Assembly: GCF_026460885.1 (NCBI RefSeq)
Contig: NZ_JAOVZW010000018.1
Location: 62,001 to 126,000, forward strand
DNA: 64,000 nt
Source of the DNA: Chryseobacterium formosum
GTDB lineage: Bacteria > Bacteroidota > Bacteroidia > Flavobacteriales > Weeksellaceae
Direction of reading: 5' to 3'
Below, in pieces: positions 29,725 to 39,678 of the stretch. Below the pieces are notes generated by a model. The model made no database searches. It was given only the letters and a program-made list of their open reading frames with translations, and had not been told where the DNA came from. A program made the position numbers and the translations under genes. Each line of letters begins with the position of its first letter. Position 1 is the stretch's first letter.

Positions 29725-30552
29725 TTATTTGACGGGATATTTTACTACTTTATCAATTTCTATAGGATTATTTTCTTTGAGCATCGTTTTTCTTCTCTCA
29801 TCAGACATTCCTTTTATTTGATCTAAACTTTTTATCTGCACACCCATTACATAAAATGTGTTTTCAGAATTGGTATTAGACTTGAATGATTCTGCAATAT
29901 CCTGCAAGGGATTGTTATAAAGTTCTAGTTGCTTTTTAGCAATGATTTTTTCAGAGACAGGAATCGGTTTTTTCCCGATAAAACTATCAAGGAATTTAGC
30001 TTCATAGGTTTTAGGGAATTTCATGCTTTTTGAGAGTTTAAAAATGAAGTTTTTCTTATCATCTTCAATCTCGAAAATCAATCCGGGAAGTCCTCTAAAT
30101 TTATATGGACCTTCACTCAAATTAACATCTGTAGAAAACCAGGCAATCCAATTTCTTCCACCGAAGGTTGTAGTTGCTTTTTGTAATTTGTATTGTCCTT
30201 CAACTTTTGTATCATTTAGAAGTTTCCAATTCATTTTGTCTGTAGATTTTAAAGAAAATAGATCATTCAGCAAAATCAAAGAAGTATTTTCAAAAGAATC
30301 TTTTTTTCTGATAATCGCAGGAAGATGATCATCCCATCTTGACCTTCTCTGACCACGAATAATATTTAAAGAATCGGTTTCGGCATACGAATATGGGTAA
30401 AATTTAACATCATCAGGATTGATGTCCAAAATCATATTTTCGGCAGCTAATTCTATTGCTGTTGAATCTAATTTATAGTGAAACTGATAAATAAAACGGT
30501 GCGTCTGTGCCGAAAAGAGTAAAGGAAATAATAGCAGAATCAGTTTTTTCAT
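29725..30552 (-). CDS. GLPGLI family secreted protein (copy 2)
   Basis: 275 residues: signal peptide MKKLILLLFPLLFSAQT, THRFIYQFHYKLDSTA, ATTTFGGRNWIAWFSTD, and GPYKFRGLPGLIFEIED, then a conserved C-terminal region ending NPIEIDKVVKYPVK. It is clearly paralogous to copy 3 (same THRFIYxxxxKxDST start and NPIExDKxxxYP end). Probable recent tandem duplication; function unknown. There is no terminator in the two-base gap to the convergent TPR-HTH gene. Confidence 0.92.
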   Translation of the reverse strand: MKKLILLLFPLLFSAQTHRFIYQFHYKLDSTAIELAAENMILDINPDDVKFYPYSYAETDSLNIIRGQRRSRWDDHLPAIIRKKDSFENTSLILLNDLFSLKSTDKMNWKLLNDTKVEGQYKLQKATTTFGGRNWIAWFSTDVNLSEGPYKFRGLPGLIFEIEDDKKNFIFKLSKSMKFPKTYEAKFLDSFIGKKPIPVSEKIIAKKQLELYNNPLQDIAESFKSNTNSENTFYVMGVQIKSLDQIKGMSDERRKTMLKENNPIEIDKVVKYPVK

Positions 30553-30629
30553 TTCTAAATTTTAATCAAATTTATCAATACTATTTGAATTAACTGGGAT
30601 TGTATTTTAATTAATTCAATTTAAAATAA

Positions 30630-30658
30630 AAAATCCCTCTTTTATTGAAAAGGGATTC
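30630..30658 (-). terminator. Terminator of GLPGLI copy 3
   Basis: AATCCCTCTTTT and GAAAAGGGATT pair with one bulge, seven bases past the stop. A near-copy lies after rpsJ. Confidence 0.75.
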
Positions 30659-30665
30659 AGTAAGT

Positions 30666-31499
30666 TTATCTCATCGGATAATGAATTGCTTTATCAAGTT
30701 CTATTGGATTATTATTTTTGCGAATATTTATCTGCATCCTGTCCGATAACTCTTTAATTTGCTCTGGACTTTTCACTTCTATTCCCATAACCATAAATCT
30801 TGCATTAGGATCTGTATTATTTTTATAATGCTCTTTAAACTCATGAAGAGGATCATTATAATTATCAAGCATCATTTTTTTGAGTTTTGCTTCGTTGATT
30901 TTAACAGGTTTTTGTCCGGCAAAGTTTTCTATAATTCCTATAGTTTCATAAGTTTTAGCAAGTTTATAGCTTTTGACTAAAGAAAATTTAAAATTATTTT
31001 TATCATCAGAAATTTCAAAAATCATTCCTGGCAAACCGTTAAATTTATATGGACCTTCGCTGAGAGCAATATCTTTTGTGAACCAAGCCGTCCAGTTTCT
31101 ACCGCCAAAATTTGTTGTTGCTTTTTGTAATTGATAACCTGCCACACTTTTAGTCTCATTTGAAAGTTTCCAATTAACTTTGTCTTCTGTATCTACAATA
31201 AACATGTTTTGTACATGGATATAATTGGAATTCACACTTGAATTTTTCTTTCGAATTACAACCGGAGTATCATCCCAAATGATATTGTTCTGACCTTTCG
31301 TTTTATTGGCAGAATCGGCAACAATAAAATCATAGTTATAAAATTTAACATCTTCTGGATTTACATCTAAAACCATACTTGATTTTCTTGCTTCTGCTGA
31401 TGTGGAATCCATCTTAAATTGATATTCATAAATAAAACGATGTGTTTGAGCACTCAATGATAAGCTAAATGTTATCAAAAATAATAATACTATTTTCAT
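30666..31499 (-). CDS. GLPGLI family secreted protein (copy 3)
   Basis: 277 residues from MKIVLLFLITFSLSLSAQT, a signal peptide; a start six codons earlier is open but gives a poorer leader. Contains ATTNFGGRNWTAWFTKD and GPYKFNGLPGLIFEISD and ends ELDKAIHYPMR. Paralog of copy 2, about 110 bases away and on the same strand. Exported; role unknown. Confidence 0.92.
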   Translation of the reverse strand: MKIVLLFLITFSLSLSAQTHRFIYEYQFKMDSTSAEARKSSMVLDVNPEDVKFYNYDFIVADSANKTKGQNNIIWDDTPVVIRKKNSSVNSNYIHVQNMFIVDTEDKVNWKLSNETKSVAGYQLQKATTNFGGRNWTAWFTKDIALSEGPYKFNGLPGMIFEISDDKNNFKFSLVKSYKLAKTYETIGIIENFAGQKPVKINEAKLKKMMLDNYNDPLHEFKEHYKNNTDPNARFMVMGIEVKSPEQIKELSDRMQINIRKNNNPIELDKAIHYPMR

Positions 31500-31587
31500 T
31501 TTGTTAATTTTAAGCAAATATACAAATTAAATAGAACCTTGCAATACATAATAGTATTCAATGTAGCATAATCAATTTAAAAACAAA

Positions 31588-31616
31588 AAATCCCTCTTCT
31601 TTCGAAAAGGGATTTA
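31588..31616 (-). terminator. Terminator after rpsJ (end of the str operon)
   Basis: AAATCCCTCTTC and GAAAAGGGATTT form a stem with one bulge, 32 bases after the rpsJ stop. It shows that the str operon ends at rpsJ and does not read on to rplC. Confidence 0.75.
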
Positions 31617-31647
31617 TATCAATATGATAAGCCAAAAGGCTTAATTA

Positions 31648-31953
31648 TCACACCTTAATTTCAACGTCAACTCCTGAAGGAAGTTCTAATTTCATTAGAG
31701 CATCAACAGTTTTAGAAGAAGAAGAGTAGATATCCATCAATCTCTTGTGAGCTGATAATTGGAACTGCTCTCTAGCTTTCTTGTTTACGTGCGGAGATCT
31801 CAACACTGTGAAGATTCTCTTGTTCGTAGGTAATGGAATTGGTCCGTTTACAACAGCACCAGTAGCCTTTACCGTTTTTACGATCTTCTCAGCAGACTTG
31901 TCTACCAAGTTGTAATCATAAGATTTTAATTTTATTCTGATTCTTTGTGACAT
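31648..31953 (-). CDS. rpsJ: 30S ribosomal protein S10
   Basis: 101 residues; [20 protein letters not shown] and [17 protein letters not shown] are diagnostic. Also known as NusE, part of the antitermination complex. Here it is the last gene of the str operon, 17 bases after fusA, and is cut off from rplC by a 10-kb block. Confidence 0.98.
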   Translation of the reverse strand: MSQRIRIKLKSYDYNLVDKSAEKIVKTVKATGAVVNGPIPLPTNKRIFTVLRSPHVNKKAREQFQLSAHKRLMDIYSSSSKTVDALMKLELPSGVDVEIKV

Positions 31954-31970
31954 TTCTTGTACTTTAAAAA

Positions 31971-34088
31971 TTAACCTTTTGCTTTAGCAATGATATCTTC
32001 AGCAACGTTTTGAGGAGTCGCTTGGTACTTCTCTAATTCCATAGAAGAAGTAGCTCTTCCTGATGAAAGTGTTCTTAGAGTAGTTACATATCCAAACATT
32101 TCAGACAATGGAACTGAACCTTTGATAACAACTGCACCGTTCTTTTCTTCTTGTCCACTGATTGTACCTCTTCTCTTGTTAAGGTCACCAATGATGTTAC
32201 CCATATACTCTTCCGGAGTTACAACCTCCAATTTCATAATAGGCTCCATAATTACTGGCTTAGCAGCACGTCCCGCTTCTTTGAATCCTAATTTTGCAGC
32301 TAATTCGAAAGAAAGTGCATCAGAATCCACTGCGTGGAAAGATCCGTCTTTAAGAGTAACTTTAATACCTTCAACTTCGAAACCAGCCAAAGGACCGTTT
32401 TTCATTGCAGCTTTAAAGCCTTTTTCAATTGCAGGAACAAATTCTCTAGGAACGTTACCACCTTTGATCTCATTGATGAATTCTAAACCAATTTTACCTT
32501 CGTCAGCTGGTCCAAGATCAAATACGATATCAGCAAATTTACCTTTACCACCAGATTGTTTTTTGTAAACTTCTCTATGGCTGGCAACTTTTGTAAGATT
32601 TTCTTTGTATTCTACCTGAGGCTGTCCTTGGTTAACTTCAACTTTGAATTCTCTTCTCATACGGTCAACAATGATATCCAAGTGAAGCTCACCCATACCA
32701 GAAATGATCGTTTGTCCAGAAGCTTCATCAGTTCTCACTGTGAAAGTAGGATCTTCTTCAGCCAATTTAGCTAGAGCGTTACCCATTTTATCCTGGTCAG
32801 CTTTAGTTTTAGGCTCAACAGCGATACCAATTACCGGATCAGGGAAAACCATCGATTCTAGAACGATTGGGTTTTTCTCGTCACACATTGTATCACCAGT
32901 TTTGATAGATTTGAAACCTACCGCTGCACCAATATCTCCTGCTTCAATATATTCTACAGGGTTTTGCTTGTTAGCGTGCATCTGATAGATTCTTGAGATT
33001 CTTTCTTTATCTCCTGAACGCGTATTCAAGATATAAGAACCAGCATCTAGTCTTCCAGAGTATGCTCTGAAGAATGCTAATCTTCCTACGAAAGGATCGG
33101 TAGCAATCTTAAATGCTAAAGCCGAGAAAGGCTCTTTTACGTCTGGTTTTCTGAAAATTTCAGCGTCAGTTCTTGGGTCAGTACCTTTAATATCATCTTT
33201 ATCCAATGGAGAAGGCAGGTATTTACATACTGCATCCAACATAAACTGTACTCCTTTATTCTTAAATGAAGAACCACAAGTCATTGGGATAATAGACAAA
33301 TCGATAGTAGCAGCTCTCAATGCAGCATTGATTTCTTCTTCTGTAATTGAATCCGGATCTTCGAAGAATTTCTCCATCAAAGTTTCGTCATATTCAGAAA
33401 CAGCTTCTACTAATTTCTCTCTGTATTCAAGAACTTCATCCTTCATATCTTCCGGAATTGGAACTACCTCGAAAGTAGCACCTTGTCCAGCTTCATCCCA
33501 GATGATCGCTCTGTTTTTAATCAAGTCAACAACACCTTTGAAATCTTCTTCAGCACCGATTGGTAAAACGATTGGAACTGCATTTGATCCTAACATTGTC
33601 TTAACCTGGTTTACCACGTTAAGGAAGTCAGCACCTTGTCTGTCCATTTTGTTTACAAATCCCATTCTTGCAACTTTGTAGTTGTCGGCAAGTCTCCAGT
33701 TTGTTTCAGACTGAGGCTCTACTCCATCTACTGCAGAGAATAAGAATACCAATCCATCCAATACTCTTAAAGATCTGTTTACTTCTACTGTGAAGTCAAC
33801 GTGTCCCGGTGTATCAATGATGTTGAAGTGGTAAGGTTTAGTATCAGCTAATGGCTTACCTTGGTCTGTTGGGAAATTCCAAGAACAAGTAGTTGCAGCA
33901 GAAGTAATAGTAATACCTCTTTCAGCTTCCTGCTCCATCCAGTCCATTGTAGAAGCACCATCGTGAACTTCACCAATTTTGTGGTTTACACCTGTATAAA
34001 ATAAAATTCTTTCTGTAGTGGTAGTTTTTCCCGCATCAATGTGCGCAGCAATACCAATATTTCTTGTAAATTTAAGATCTCTACTCAT
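31971..34088 (-). CDS. fusA: Elongation factor G
   Basis: 705 residues. GTPase motifs: P-loop [15 protein letters not shown], switch region [28 protein letters not shown]. Domains II to V follow in the normal order, with the domain IV tip segment [20 protein letters not shown]. Drives translocation on the ribosome and, with RRF, recycling. Between rpsG and rpsJ; tuf, often next in other phyla, is not in this cluster. Confidence 0.98.
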   Translation of the reverse strand: MSRDLKFTRNIGIAAHIDAGKTTTTERILFYTGVNHKIGEVHDGASTMDWMEQEAERGITITSAATTCSWNFPTDQGKPLADTKPYHFNIIDTPGHVDFTVEVNRSLRVLDGLVFLFSAVDGVEPQSETNWRLADNYKVARMGFVNKMDRQGADFLNVVNQVKTMLGSNAVPIVLPIGAEEDFKGVVDLIKNRAIIWDEAGQGATFEVVPIPEDMKDEVLEYREKLVEAVSEYDETLMEKFFEDPDSITEEEINAALRAATIDLSIIPMTCGSSFKNKGVQFMLDAVCKYLPSPLDKDDIKGTDPRTDAEIFRKPDVKEPFSALAFKIATDPFVGRLAFFRAYSGRLDAGSYILNTRSGDKERISRIYQMHANKQNPVEYIEAGDIGAAVGFKSIKTGDTMCDEKNPIVLESMVFPDPVIGIAVEPKTKADQDKMGNALAKLAEEDPTFTVRTDEASGQTIISGMGELHLDIIVDRMRREFKVEVNQGQPQVEYKENLTKVASHREVYKKQSGGKGKFADIVFDLGPADEGKIGLEFINEIKGGNVPREFVPAIEKGFKAAMKNGPLAGFEVEGIKVTLKDGSFHAVDSDALSFELAAKLGFKEAGRAAKPVIMEPIMKLEVVTPEEYMGNIIGDLNKRRGTISGQEEKNGAVVIKGSVPLSEMFGYVTTLRTLSSGRATSSMELEKYQATPQNVAEDIIAKAKG

Positions 34089-34094
34089 TTCAGA

Positions 34095-34571
34095 TTAGAA
34101 TTTAAAGTGTGAGAAAGCTTTGTTAGCTTCCGCCATTTTGTGAGTATCAGATTTTTTCTTATAAGCAGCACCTTCTTCTCTTGAAGCAGCTACAACTTCG
34201 TTAGCCAATTTCAAAGCCATTGACTTATCATTTCTCTTTTTAGAGTAAAGGATCAACCATTTCATTGCCATAGAAATTTTTCTGTCAGCTCTGATTGGCA
34301 TAGGAATCTGAAAGTTAGCTCCACCTACTCTTCTAGAACGTACTTCTACGTGAGGCATAACGTTAGTTAATGCATCTTTCCAGATTTCTAGTGCAGTCTT
34401 TTCAGTTTCTCCTTTTTTAGTTTCTACGATCTCTAAAGCATCATAGAATATTTTGAATGCGATTGACTTCTTACCGTCAAGCATCAAGTTGTTTACAAAT
34501 CTAGTTACCAATTGATCATTAAACTTTGGATCTGGTAACAACGGTCTTTTTTTCGCTTTTGTCTTTCTCAT
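34095..34571 (-). CDS. rpsG: 30S ribosomal protein S7
   Basis: 158 residues; [20 protein letters not shown] and [20 protein letters not shown] match S7. It nucleates assembly of the 30S head. Between rpsL and fusA. Confidence 0.98.
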   Translation of the reverse strand: MRKTKAKKRPLLPDPKFNDQLVTRFVNNLMLDGKKSIAFKIFYDALEIVETKKGETEKTALEIWKDALTNVMPHVEVRSRRVGGANFQIPMPIRADRKISMAMKWLILYSKKRNDKSMALKLANEVVAASREEGAAYKKKSDTHKMAEANKAFSHFKF

Positions 34572-34594
34572 TGTTTCTGTACCTTATTTAATGA

Positions 34595-35008
34595 TTATTT
34601 TTTCTTTCCTTTAGCCGGTGCAGCTGCAGCTTGACCTGGCTTAGGTCTCTTAGCTCCGTACTTAGATCTTCTTTGAGTTCTTCCGCTTACTCCAGCAGTA
34701 TCCAACGCACCTCTTACGATGTGGTATCTTACTCCTGGTAAATCTTTTACTCTCCCCCCGCGTACCAATACTATCGAGTGCTCTTGAAGATTATGTCCTT
34801 CACCTGGGATATAGGCGTTAACTTCTTTACCGTTTGAAAGTCTTACCCTTGCAACTTTTCTAAGTGCAGAGTTAGGTTTCTTAGGTGTGGTAGTATATAC
34901 TCTCGTACATACACCTCGTCTTTGTGGACAAGAATCAAGTGCAGCCGATTTACTCTTCTTGGTAAGTGCGACTCTTCCTTTTCTAACTAATTGTTGAATA
35001 GTAGGCAT
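34595..35008 (-). CDS. rpsL: 30S ribosomal protein S12
   Basis: 137 residues. The decoding loops [16 protein letters not shown] and [20 protein letters not shown] are intact, with the lysines whose changes give streptomycin resistance unaltered. A short Ala/Lys tail follows KYGAKRPK. First gene of the str operon with a strong promoter just upstream. Confidence 0.98.
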   Translation of the reverse strand: MPTIQQLVRKGRVALTKKSKSAALDSCPQRRGVCTRVYTTTPKKPNSALRKVARVRLSNGKEVNAYIPGEGHNLQEHSIVLVRGGRVKDLPGVRYHIVRGALDTAGVSGRTQRRSKYGAKRPKPGQAAAAPAKGKKK

Positions 35009-35031
35009 TTAATTGCTTTTATTTTAGGGTG

Positions 35032-35061
35032 CAAAAGTAGTAATAATTTTTTAATCTACAA
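35032..35061 (-). promoter_or_regulatory. Promoter of the str operon
   Basis: A minus-strand -33 TTG (35059-35061) and -7 TACTTTTG (35032-35039) with a 19-base spacer, an exact fit to TTG-N19-TAnnTTTG and the same geometry as the rplC promoter. TTTTGCACCC follows, shared with the box ahead of rpsH. The ATG is 24 bases on. Confidence 0.85.
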
Positions 35062-35142
35062 GTAGTTGCGAATAAATTATTTATATTCTTAAAAATTAAT
35101 TAACAGAAACTTACGTTGTCATTTCATGATAATCTAAAGAAT

Positions 35143-36519
35143 CTATTGTGTCGAAAAATTTATTTCTGAAGTATATAAAACTTTAGACTTATCTTTTATA
35201 GTGTCCTGCATCAACCATTTTATTTTAGGATTTAAAGACCCAATAATATTTTCTTTAATGCTTCCTATTTGCTTATTGGTGTGGATATAATTGAAAGATT
35301 TATTAATAACAGGAATATGATAATTTGTGGTTGTAACTTTATTTTTTTCGTCATTAAACAAATACTTCTTACCAACAAAACGTGACATCTGAGGCTCGAT
35401 TTTATTTTTATTTTTCAGGAAATTACTCGGATCTTTTAAATTATAAACTGTAAGAAAAGCAAAGAAGAAACATCCAATTCTCCAAATCCATTTATCGGAT
35501 ATTGAATATTTAAAATATAAAATAAGAAACGAGAAAAAGATTGCAACATTTGCGGCGGCCAACATTCTCACATTCATCTCCTCTATCTGTTGAAACCAAC
35601 CAGAAACAAATAAAGCTATCGAATATACAAACGTTATAATCCACAAAAATATATGAAAGTAATAATTTGAATCATTTTTAGCCTTTTTAAGAAATTTCAG
35701 CATATAAATAAATAGACAAACATCTATTAAAAAAACAAAAAATTGAAATGTTATACTTAAAAAACTATTAGATGCCGGTTTTATCCCAATAAAAGGATCG
35801 ACAACATTTGTCACACCTAAAATACTTCTCAATATAAATATTGGAGATCTTCCCATCGGAGCACCACGTAAATTTTCACCGGTAAAACTTCCGAAATGCA
35901 AATAATTAAATAATAAATAAGAACCAATTCCCAATCCAGACAAAAAAACAAACAACGTAAAAGGCTTGAAATACAGTTTAATTTTCAGCTTAAAAAACAA
36001 CAATAAAAAGAAAACCAATATTGATGCATATATATAGATACCGGAATACCTTACCAGAAACATACAAATCAACATTACGGAAGCATAAATTGCATTTTTA
36101 TAATCTTTTTTTTCTTCAGAAAACAATTGATATAAAAAATAGAAAAGAAAATATAAGAAGAAAATAAAAGGCTCTTCAGACATTGCCTGAGTAAAGACAA
36201 AAAAGCAGGTTTTTCCTGTGAATAATAAGACAGTTTCTCTGAAATAAAACTTTTTAAAATATGAAAAGCTTAAAATAATGATCATAAAAAGCAGACTCAG
36301 AATTCTGGCCGTCCAACACCAATCGCCTACAAGATTATAAATCATTCTCAACATCACAGGATAACCCAAAGGAAAAAGATTGGTTTCAGGATGCGGCAAA
36401 TCAACAGCAATTCCAAAATAAGAAAGACTATCTGCTCCAATCCCGCCATTTGAAAAGAAAAATGGCTGTATAAAATAAATGATTACTATTAAGACCGCTA
36501 AAACTTTGTACTTAAACAT
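35143..36519 (-). CDS. Polytopic membrane protein, possible GT-C-type glycosyltransferase
   Basis: 458 residues with about ten to twelve membrane helices and a soluble C-terminus (about 375-458). After the first helix the loop has GGIGADSLSYFGIAVDLPHP, with an acidic residue where GT-C enzymes carry theirs; TQAMSEEPFIFFLYFLFYFL resembles the S-E-P/T segment of PMT/ArnT-like transferases that use lipid-linked sugars. Assignment is by resemblance only. Lies alone, divergent from the Dps gene. Confidence 0.55.
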   Translation of the reverse strand: MFKYKVLAVLIVIIYFIQPFFFSNGGIGADSLSYFGIAVDLPHPETNLFPLGYPVMLRMIYNLVGDWCWTARILSLLFMIIILSFSYFKKFYFRETVLLFTGKTCFFVFTQAMSEEPFIFFLYFLFYFLYQLFSEEKKDYKNAIYASVMLICMFLVRYSGIYIYASILVFFLLLFFKLKIKLYFKPFTLFVFLSGLGIGSYLLFNYLHFGSFTGENLRGAPMGRSPIFILRSILGVTNVVDPFIGIKPASNSFLSITFQFFVFLIDVCLFIYMLKFLKKAKNDSNYYFHIFLWIITFVYSIALFVSGWFQQIEEMNVRMLAAANVAIFFSFLILYFKYSISDKWIWRIGCFFFAFLTVYNLKDPSNFLKNKNKIEPQMSRFVGKKYLFNDEKNKVTTTNYHIPVINKSFNYIHTNKQIGSIKENIIGSLNPKIKWLMQDTIKDKSKVLYTSEINFSTQ

Positions 36520-36656
36520 TGCTTTCTGTATATTTTTTCACAATAATAAGAAATCTTATTCAGACAATTTTTAAAAACTTGCCATAGTCAACTTCTATCA
36601 GATTAATCAGTTTTATGGCACAATATTTCCTTCTAAAATCACAAATAAATAAACTT

Positions 36657-37133
36657 ATGAAAAATGCCAACATTATCGGTCTTGAAGAATCCGATTGCAA
36701 AAACATTTCAGAGAAGCTGAATGTACTTTTAGCCAACTACTCCGTTTTTTATCAAAACACAAGAGGTTCACACTGGAATATTAAAGGAGAACAATTTTTC
36801 ACATTACACCCAAAATTTGAAGAACTTTACAACAGTTTAGTTTTAAAAATTGACGAAATCGCAGAAAGAATTCTTACACTTGGCGCAACTCCGGCTCATA
36901 ATTACTCAGATTATTTAACGGTTTCTACAATTAAAGAAAGCAAAGAAGTAAGCGACGGAAATAAAAGCGTCGAAATTATTCTAAATTCTTTCAAGATTGT
37001 CATCGATTTACAAAGAGAGCTTTTAGACATCACGGAAAAAGCCGGAGATGAAGGAACAAATTCACAAATGAGCGATTACATTACCGAACAGGAAAAAGAA
37101 GTTTGGATGTACAATTCGTACTTAGGAAAGTAA
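36657..37133 (+). CDS. dps: Dps/ferritin-like DNA starvation protection protein
   Basis: About 158 residues from MKNANIIGLEESDCKNISEK; the frame is open 14 codons upstream (36615), but Dps homologues start near this Met and an A-rich leader precedes it. Ferroxidase residues can be seen in YQNTRGSHWNIKGEQFFTLH and KFEELYNSLVLKIDEIAERI (His/Asp/Glu positions). Forms a dodecamer that oxidises and stores iron and binds or shields DNA in stress. Monocistronic, followed by a terminator. Confidence 0.93.
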   Translation: MKNANIIGLEESDCKNISEKLNVLLANYSVFYQNTRGSHWNIKGEQFFTLHPKFEELYNSLVLKIDEIAERILTLGATPAHNYSDYLTVSTIKESKEVSDGNKSVEIILNSFKIVIDLQRELLDITEKAGDEGTNSQMSDYITEQEKEVWMYNSYLGK

Positions 37134-37161
37134 ACTGGACAAAAACCAAACTTATATTAGA

Positions 37162-37190
37162 AAAAATCGTCTTACATTTAGACGATTTTT
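37162..37190 (+). terminator. Terminator of the dps gene
   Basis: AAAAATCGTCT and AGACGATTTTT form a perfect 11-bp stem with a 7-base loop and T-run. Confidence 0.88.
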
Positions 37191-37203
37191 ATTTTTAAAT
37201 AAC

Positions 37204-37211
37204 TAAATTTG
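37204..37211 (+). promoter_or_regulatory. Candidate -7 box for pncB (TAAATTTG)
   Basis: Matches TAnnTTTG. It overlaps the GTG at 37211, so transcription would begin downstream of that codon and the ATG at 37229 must be the real start. No clear -33 TTG is seen. Confidence 0.5.
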
Positions 37212-37228
37212 TGTTAAAATTACACAAT

Positions 37229-38407
37229 ATGCAAAATATACATTTAAACTCTATTCTCGACAACGATTTCTATAAAATCACCATGCAAAATGCGGTGGTC
37301 AAATTGTTTCCAAGTCAAATTGTAAAATACGAATTTATCAATCGTGGAAAACATCATTTTCCTGAAGGTTTCGACCATTCTTTAAAAGAAATCGTCAACA
37401 AAATGGCAGAACTTAAGCTCACAAAAGACGAGAAAAAGTTTTTAGCTAAAACCTGTCCGTATTTAGATTTGCCGTATTTAGATTTTCTTGAAGGTTATCA
37501 TTACGATCCGTCAGAAGTAAAAATTGTACAAACAGGAAATGATTTATCGGTTACTGTTGAAGGGCTTTGGTACAGAACAATTCTTTGGGAAGTTCCTTTA
37601 TTAGCCTTAATCAGCGAACTTCACTACGAAATGAATCACATGGAAAGAGATTCCAACGAAGTCGTAATGAATAAAACTCTTGAAAAAGCAGATTCTTTAA
37701 ATAAACTTGGCGTTACTTTCGCAGAATTCGGAACACGAAGAAGACATTCTCACAAAGTACAAAATCTTGTAATGGAAGCTTTAACACAGAAAAAAGATTC
37801 TACGTTTATTGGAAGTTCTAACGTACATTTTGCGATGAAATATAATGTAAAACCAATCGGAACCCATGCTCACGAATGGTTTATGTTTCATGGAGCAGAG
37901 TTTGGATTTAAAATGGCAAACGAATTAGCCCTTGAACATTGGGTTGATGTTTATCGAGGTGATTTGGGAGTTGCACTTTCTGACACCTATACAACAGATG
38001 TTTTCTTCCAGCAATTTGACAAAAAATTCGCAAAACTTTTTGATGGAGTTCGTCATGACAGCGGTGACCCATTAGAATTTGCAGACAAAACCATTGCGCA
38101 TTATCAGCGTCACGGAATTAATCCTTTATTTAAATATATTATTTTCTCAGATAATCTGAATCTTGAAAAAGTCGAAGAAATTACCAATTACTGCAAAGGA
38201 AAAATAGGAGTTTCTTTCGGAATAGGAACTAATCTGACCAACGATGTCGGTTTAAAACCAATGAATATCGTGATGAAATTAATCGGTGTACAAGCCACAA
38301 ACAAAGAATGGATTCCTACAGTAAAACTATCAGACGAACACGGGAAATATACAGGCGATCCAAAAATGATTGAATTAGCAAAGGAGTTTTTGAGAATTAA
38401 AGATTAA
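37229..38407 (+). CDS. pncB: Nicotinate phosphoribosyltransferase
   Basis: 392 residues from MQNIHLNSILDNDFYKITMQ. Makes nicotinate mononucleotide from nicotinate and PRPP in NAD salvage, using ATP. Family motifs: NDFYKITMQNAV, EFGTRRRHSHKVQ with the regulatory/catalytic His region, FRGDLG-like YRGDLGVALSDTYTTDVF, RHDSGDPLEFADK and FGIGTNLTND. A GTG six codons upstream is rejected because it overlaps the -7 box. Cytosolic. Confidence 0.95.
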   Translation: MQNIHLNSILDNDFYKITMQNAVVKLFPSQIVKYEFINRGKHHFPEGFDHSLKEIVNKMAELKLTKDEKKFLAKTCPYLDLPYLDFLEGYHYDPSEVKIVQTGNDLSVTVEGLWYRTILWEVPLLALISELHYEMNHMERDSNEVVMNKTLEKADSLNKLGVTFAEFGTRRRHSHKVQNLVMEALTQKKDSTFIGSSNVHFAMKYNVKPIGTHAHEWFMFHGAEFGFKMANELALEHWVDVYRGDLGVALSDTYTTDVFFQQFDKKFAKLFDGVRHDSGDPLEFADKTIAHYQRHGINPLFKYIIFSDNLNLEKVEEITNYCKGKIGVSFGIGTNLTNDVGLKPMNIVMKLIGVQATNKEWIPTVKLSDEHGKYTGDPKMIELAKEFLRIKD

Positions 38408-38425
38408 CTTTCATCTTAAAATCAA

Positions 38426-39109
38426 ATGCGAATTAAACATTTTGTTATCATAATATTGCTTCTTTTTTCTTGTAATAAAAGAGGTAATTATCATAATGAA
38501 TTTGAGAATATCGATGTTTTCAATGAAGAACAAATAAATAATTTTACTCAGTTTTTCATTGAAAACTTAGATCACAAAAATGATTTACCTTCATTTGTAA
38601 AGAGCACAAAATTTTATGGTAACAAACTTGAAAAAAATTCAATTCTATTAAAACCTGAGAGATGGATTATCACAAAAACTCAACAGGATTCTTTATTTAC
38701 CAATGAAGATTTAATTTTTCTGAAACAACAAATTACTGATAAGAAAGAATATTCTCTTAACAGAAAAAACTTCACGCAAAAAATCATCAATTCTGATTCC
38801 TTGAGAAAAGAAAATAATAAATTTAGTGATTGGCAAGATAAAAAAACAGACTCTTTAAGAAAAATAAGCATTTCAAAAGCAAAGGAATATATCTCACATG
38901 AAGCATCTAGCGAATATCAGAATTACATCAAAAAATACACTCCAATATTACATATCAATAAGCCAATATTTTTAAAAGATAAAAACAGAGTTATTTTTTC
39001 CTATTACATGTATTCAGGATACTTGAGTGCGTATAGTGAAACTGCCATTTTTGAATTTAAAAATGGTAAATGGCATAAACTGAAAATTATTTATTCTACA
39101 ATTAGCTAA
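38426..39109 (+). CDS. Predicted lipoprotein, unknown function
   Basis: 227 residues; MRIKHFVIIILLLFSCNKRG has a lipobox (LFSC, Cys16). The mature part is highly charged and helical (about 60-170, Lys/Asp/Ser-rich), ending in a beta-rich stretch (RVIFSYYMYSGYLSAYSETA, then AIFEFKNGKWHKLKI) typical of periplasmic domains that close with a product-of-measurement strand. Unrecognised. Starts 18 bases after pncB on the same strand. Confidence 0.65.
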   Translation: MRIKHFVIIILLLFSCNKRGNYHNEFENIDVFNEEQINNFTQFFIENLDHKNDLPSFVKSTKFYGNKLEKNSILLKPERWIITKTQQDSLFTNEDLIFLKQQITDKKEYSLNRKNFTQKIINSDSLRKENNKFSDWQDKKTDSLRKISISKAKEYISHEASSEYQNYIKKYTPILHINKPIFLKDKNRVIFSYYMYSGYLSAYSETAIFEFKNGKWHKLKIIYSTIS

Positions 39110-39157
39110 AACTTCCGACATTTATAGTTGCTAATAAACTTATTATAAAACTTCAAG

Positions 39158-39667
39158 ATGATGAAAAATTTATTTCTACTTAGCGGAATTATCTTCACTT
39201 TAGTTTCCTGCTCGATTCAGACAAAAGCACAAAATGGCAAATCTGGAAAAGATGGTGTTTCTTCAAATTCTAAGATTACATTTAATCAAAAATTGGCAGA
39301 TTCTTTAGGTGCAGACAAATACGGAATGAAAGGCTACACAATTGTAATGCTCACCACCGGAACTGCAAAAATTGATGATAAAGATAAAAAAGCCGAACTG
39401 ATGAAAGGTCACATGGAAAACATCGGAAAGCTTGCCAAAGAAGGAAAAATCACAGTTGCCGGTCCGTTCTTGGAAAAGAATAAAGAAAACTATCGTGGAA
39501 TGTTTATTTTTAACACAAAATCAAAAGAAGAAGCCGAGTCTTGGGTGAAAACCGACCCCGCTGTTGCTGCCGGAATTTTCAATTATGAAATATTTTCTTG
39601 GTATGGTTCTGCAGCTTTGCCTTTGTATTTGAAACATCATGACGAGATTGCGAAAGAAAATCCTTAA
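39158..39667 (+). CDS. YCII-domain lipoprotein or exported protein
   Basis: 169 residues. N-terminus MMKNLFLLSGIIFTLVSCS is a lipoprotein signal (Cys18). From about 55 on it has a YciI-like dimeric alpha/beta barrel fold: KGYTIVMLTTG, LMKGHMENIGKLAKEGKITV with the conserved His (GHMENI), AGPFLEKNKENYRGMFIF, VKTDPAVAAGIFNYEIFSWY. Members are usually cytosolic; here it is exported. Its activity is not known. ATGs at 39158 and 39161 are equivalent. Confidence 0.8.
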   Translation: MMKNLFLLSGIIFTLVSCSIQTKAQNGKSGKDGVSSNSKITFNQKLADSLGADKYGMKGYTIVMLTTGTAKIDDKDKKAELMKGHMENIGKLAKEGKITVAGPFLEKNKENYRGMFIFNTKSKEEAESWVKTDPAVAAGIFNYEIFSWYGSAALPLYLKHHDEIAKENP

Positions 39668-39678
39668 ACCTTTTGTTT

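Noticed and set aside
32122-33681. Several plus-strand open frames of 72-148 codons
   Set aside because: All are antisense to fusA, where codon bias leaves long open frames on the other strand.
37211-37213. GTG start of pncB
   Set aside because: It lies on the probable -7 box, so it would be upstream of the transcript start; the ATG at 37229 fits homologues.
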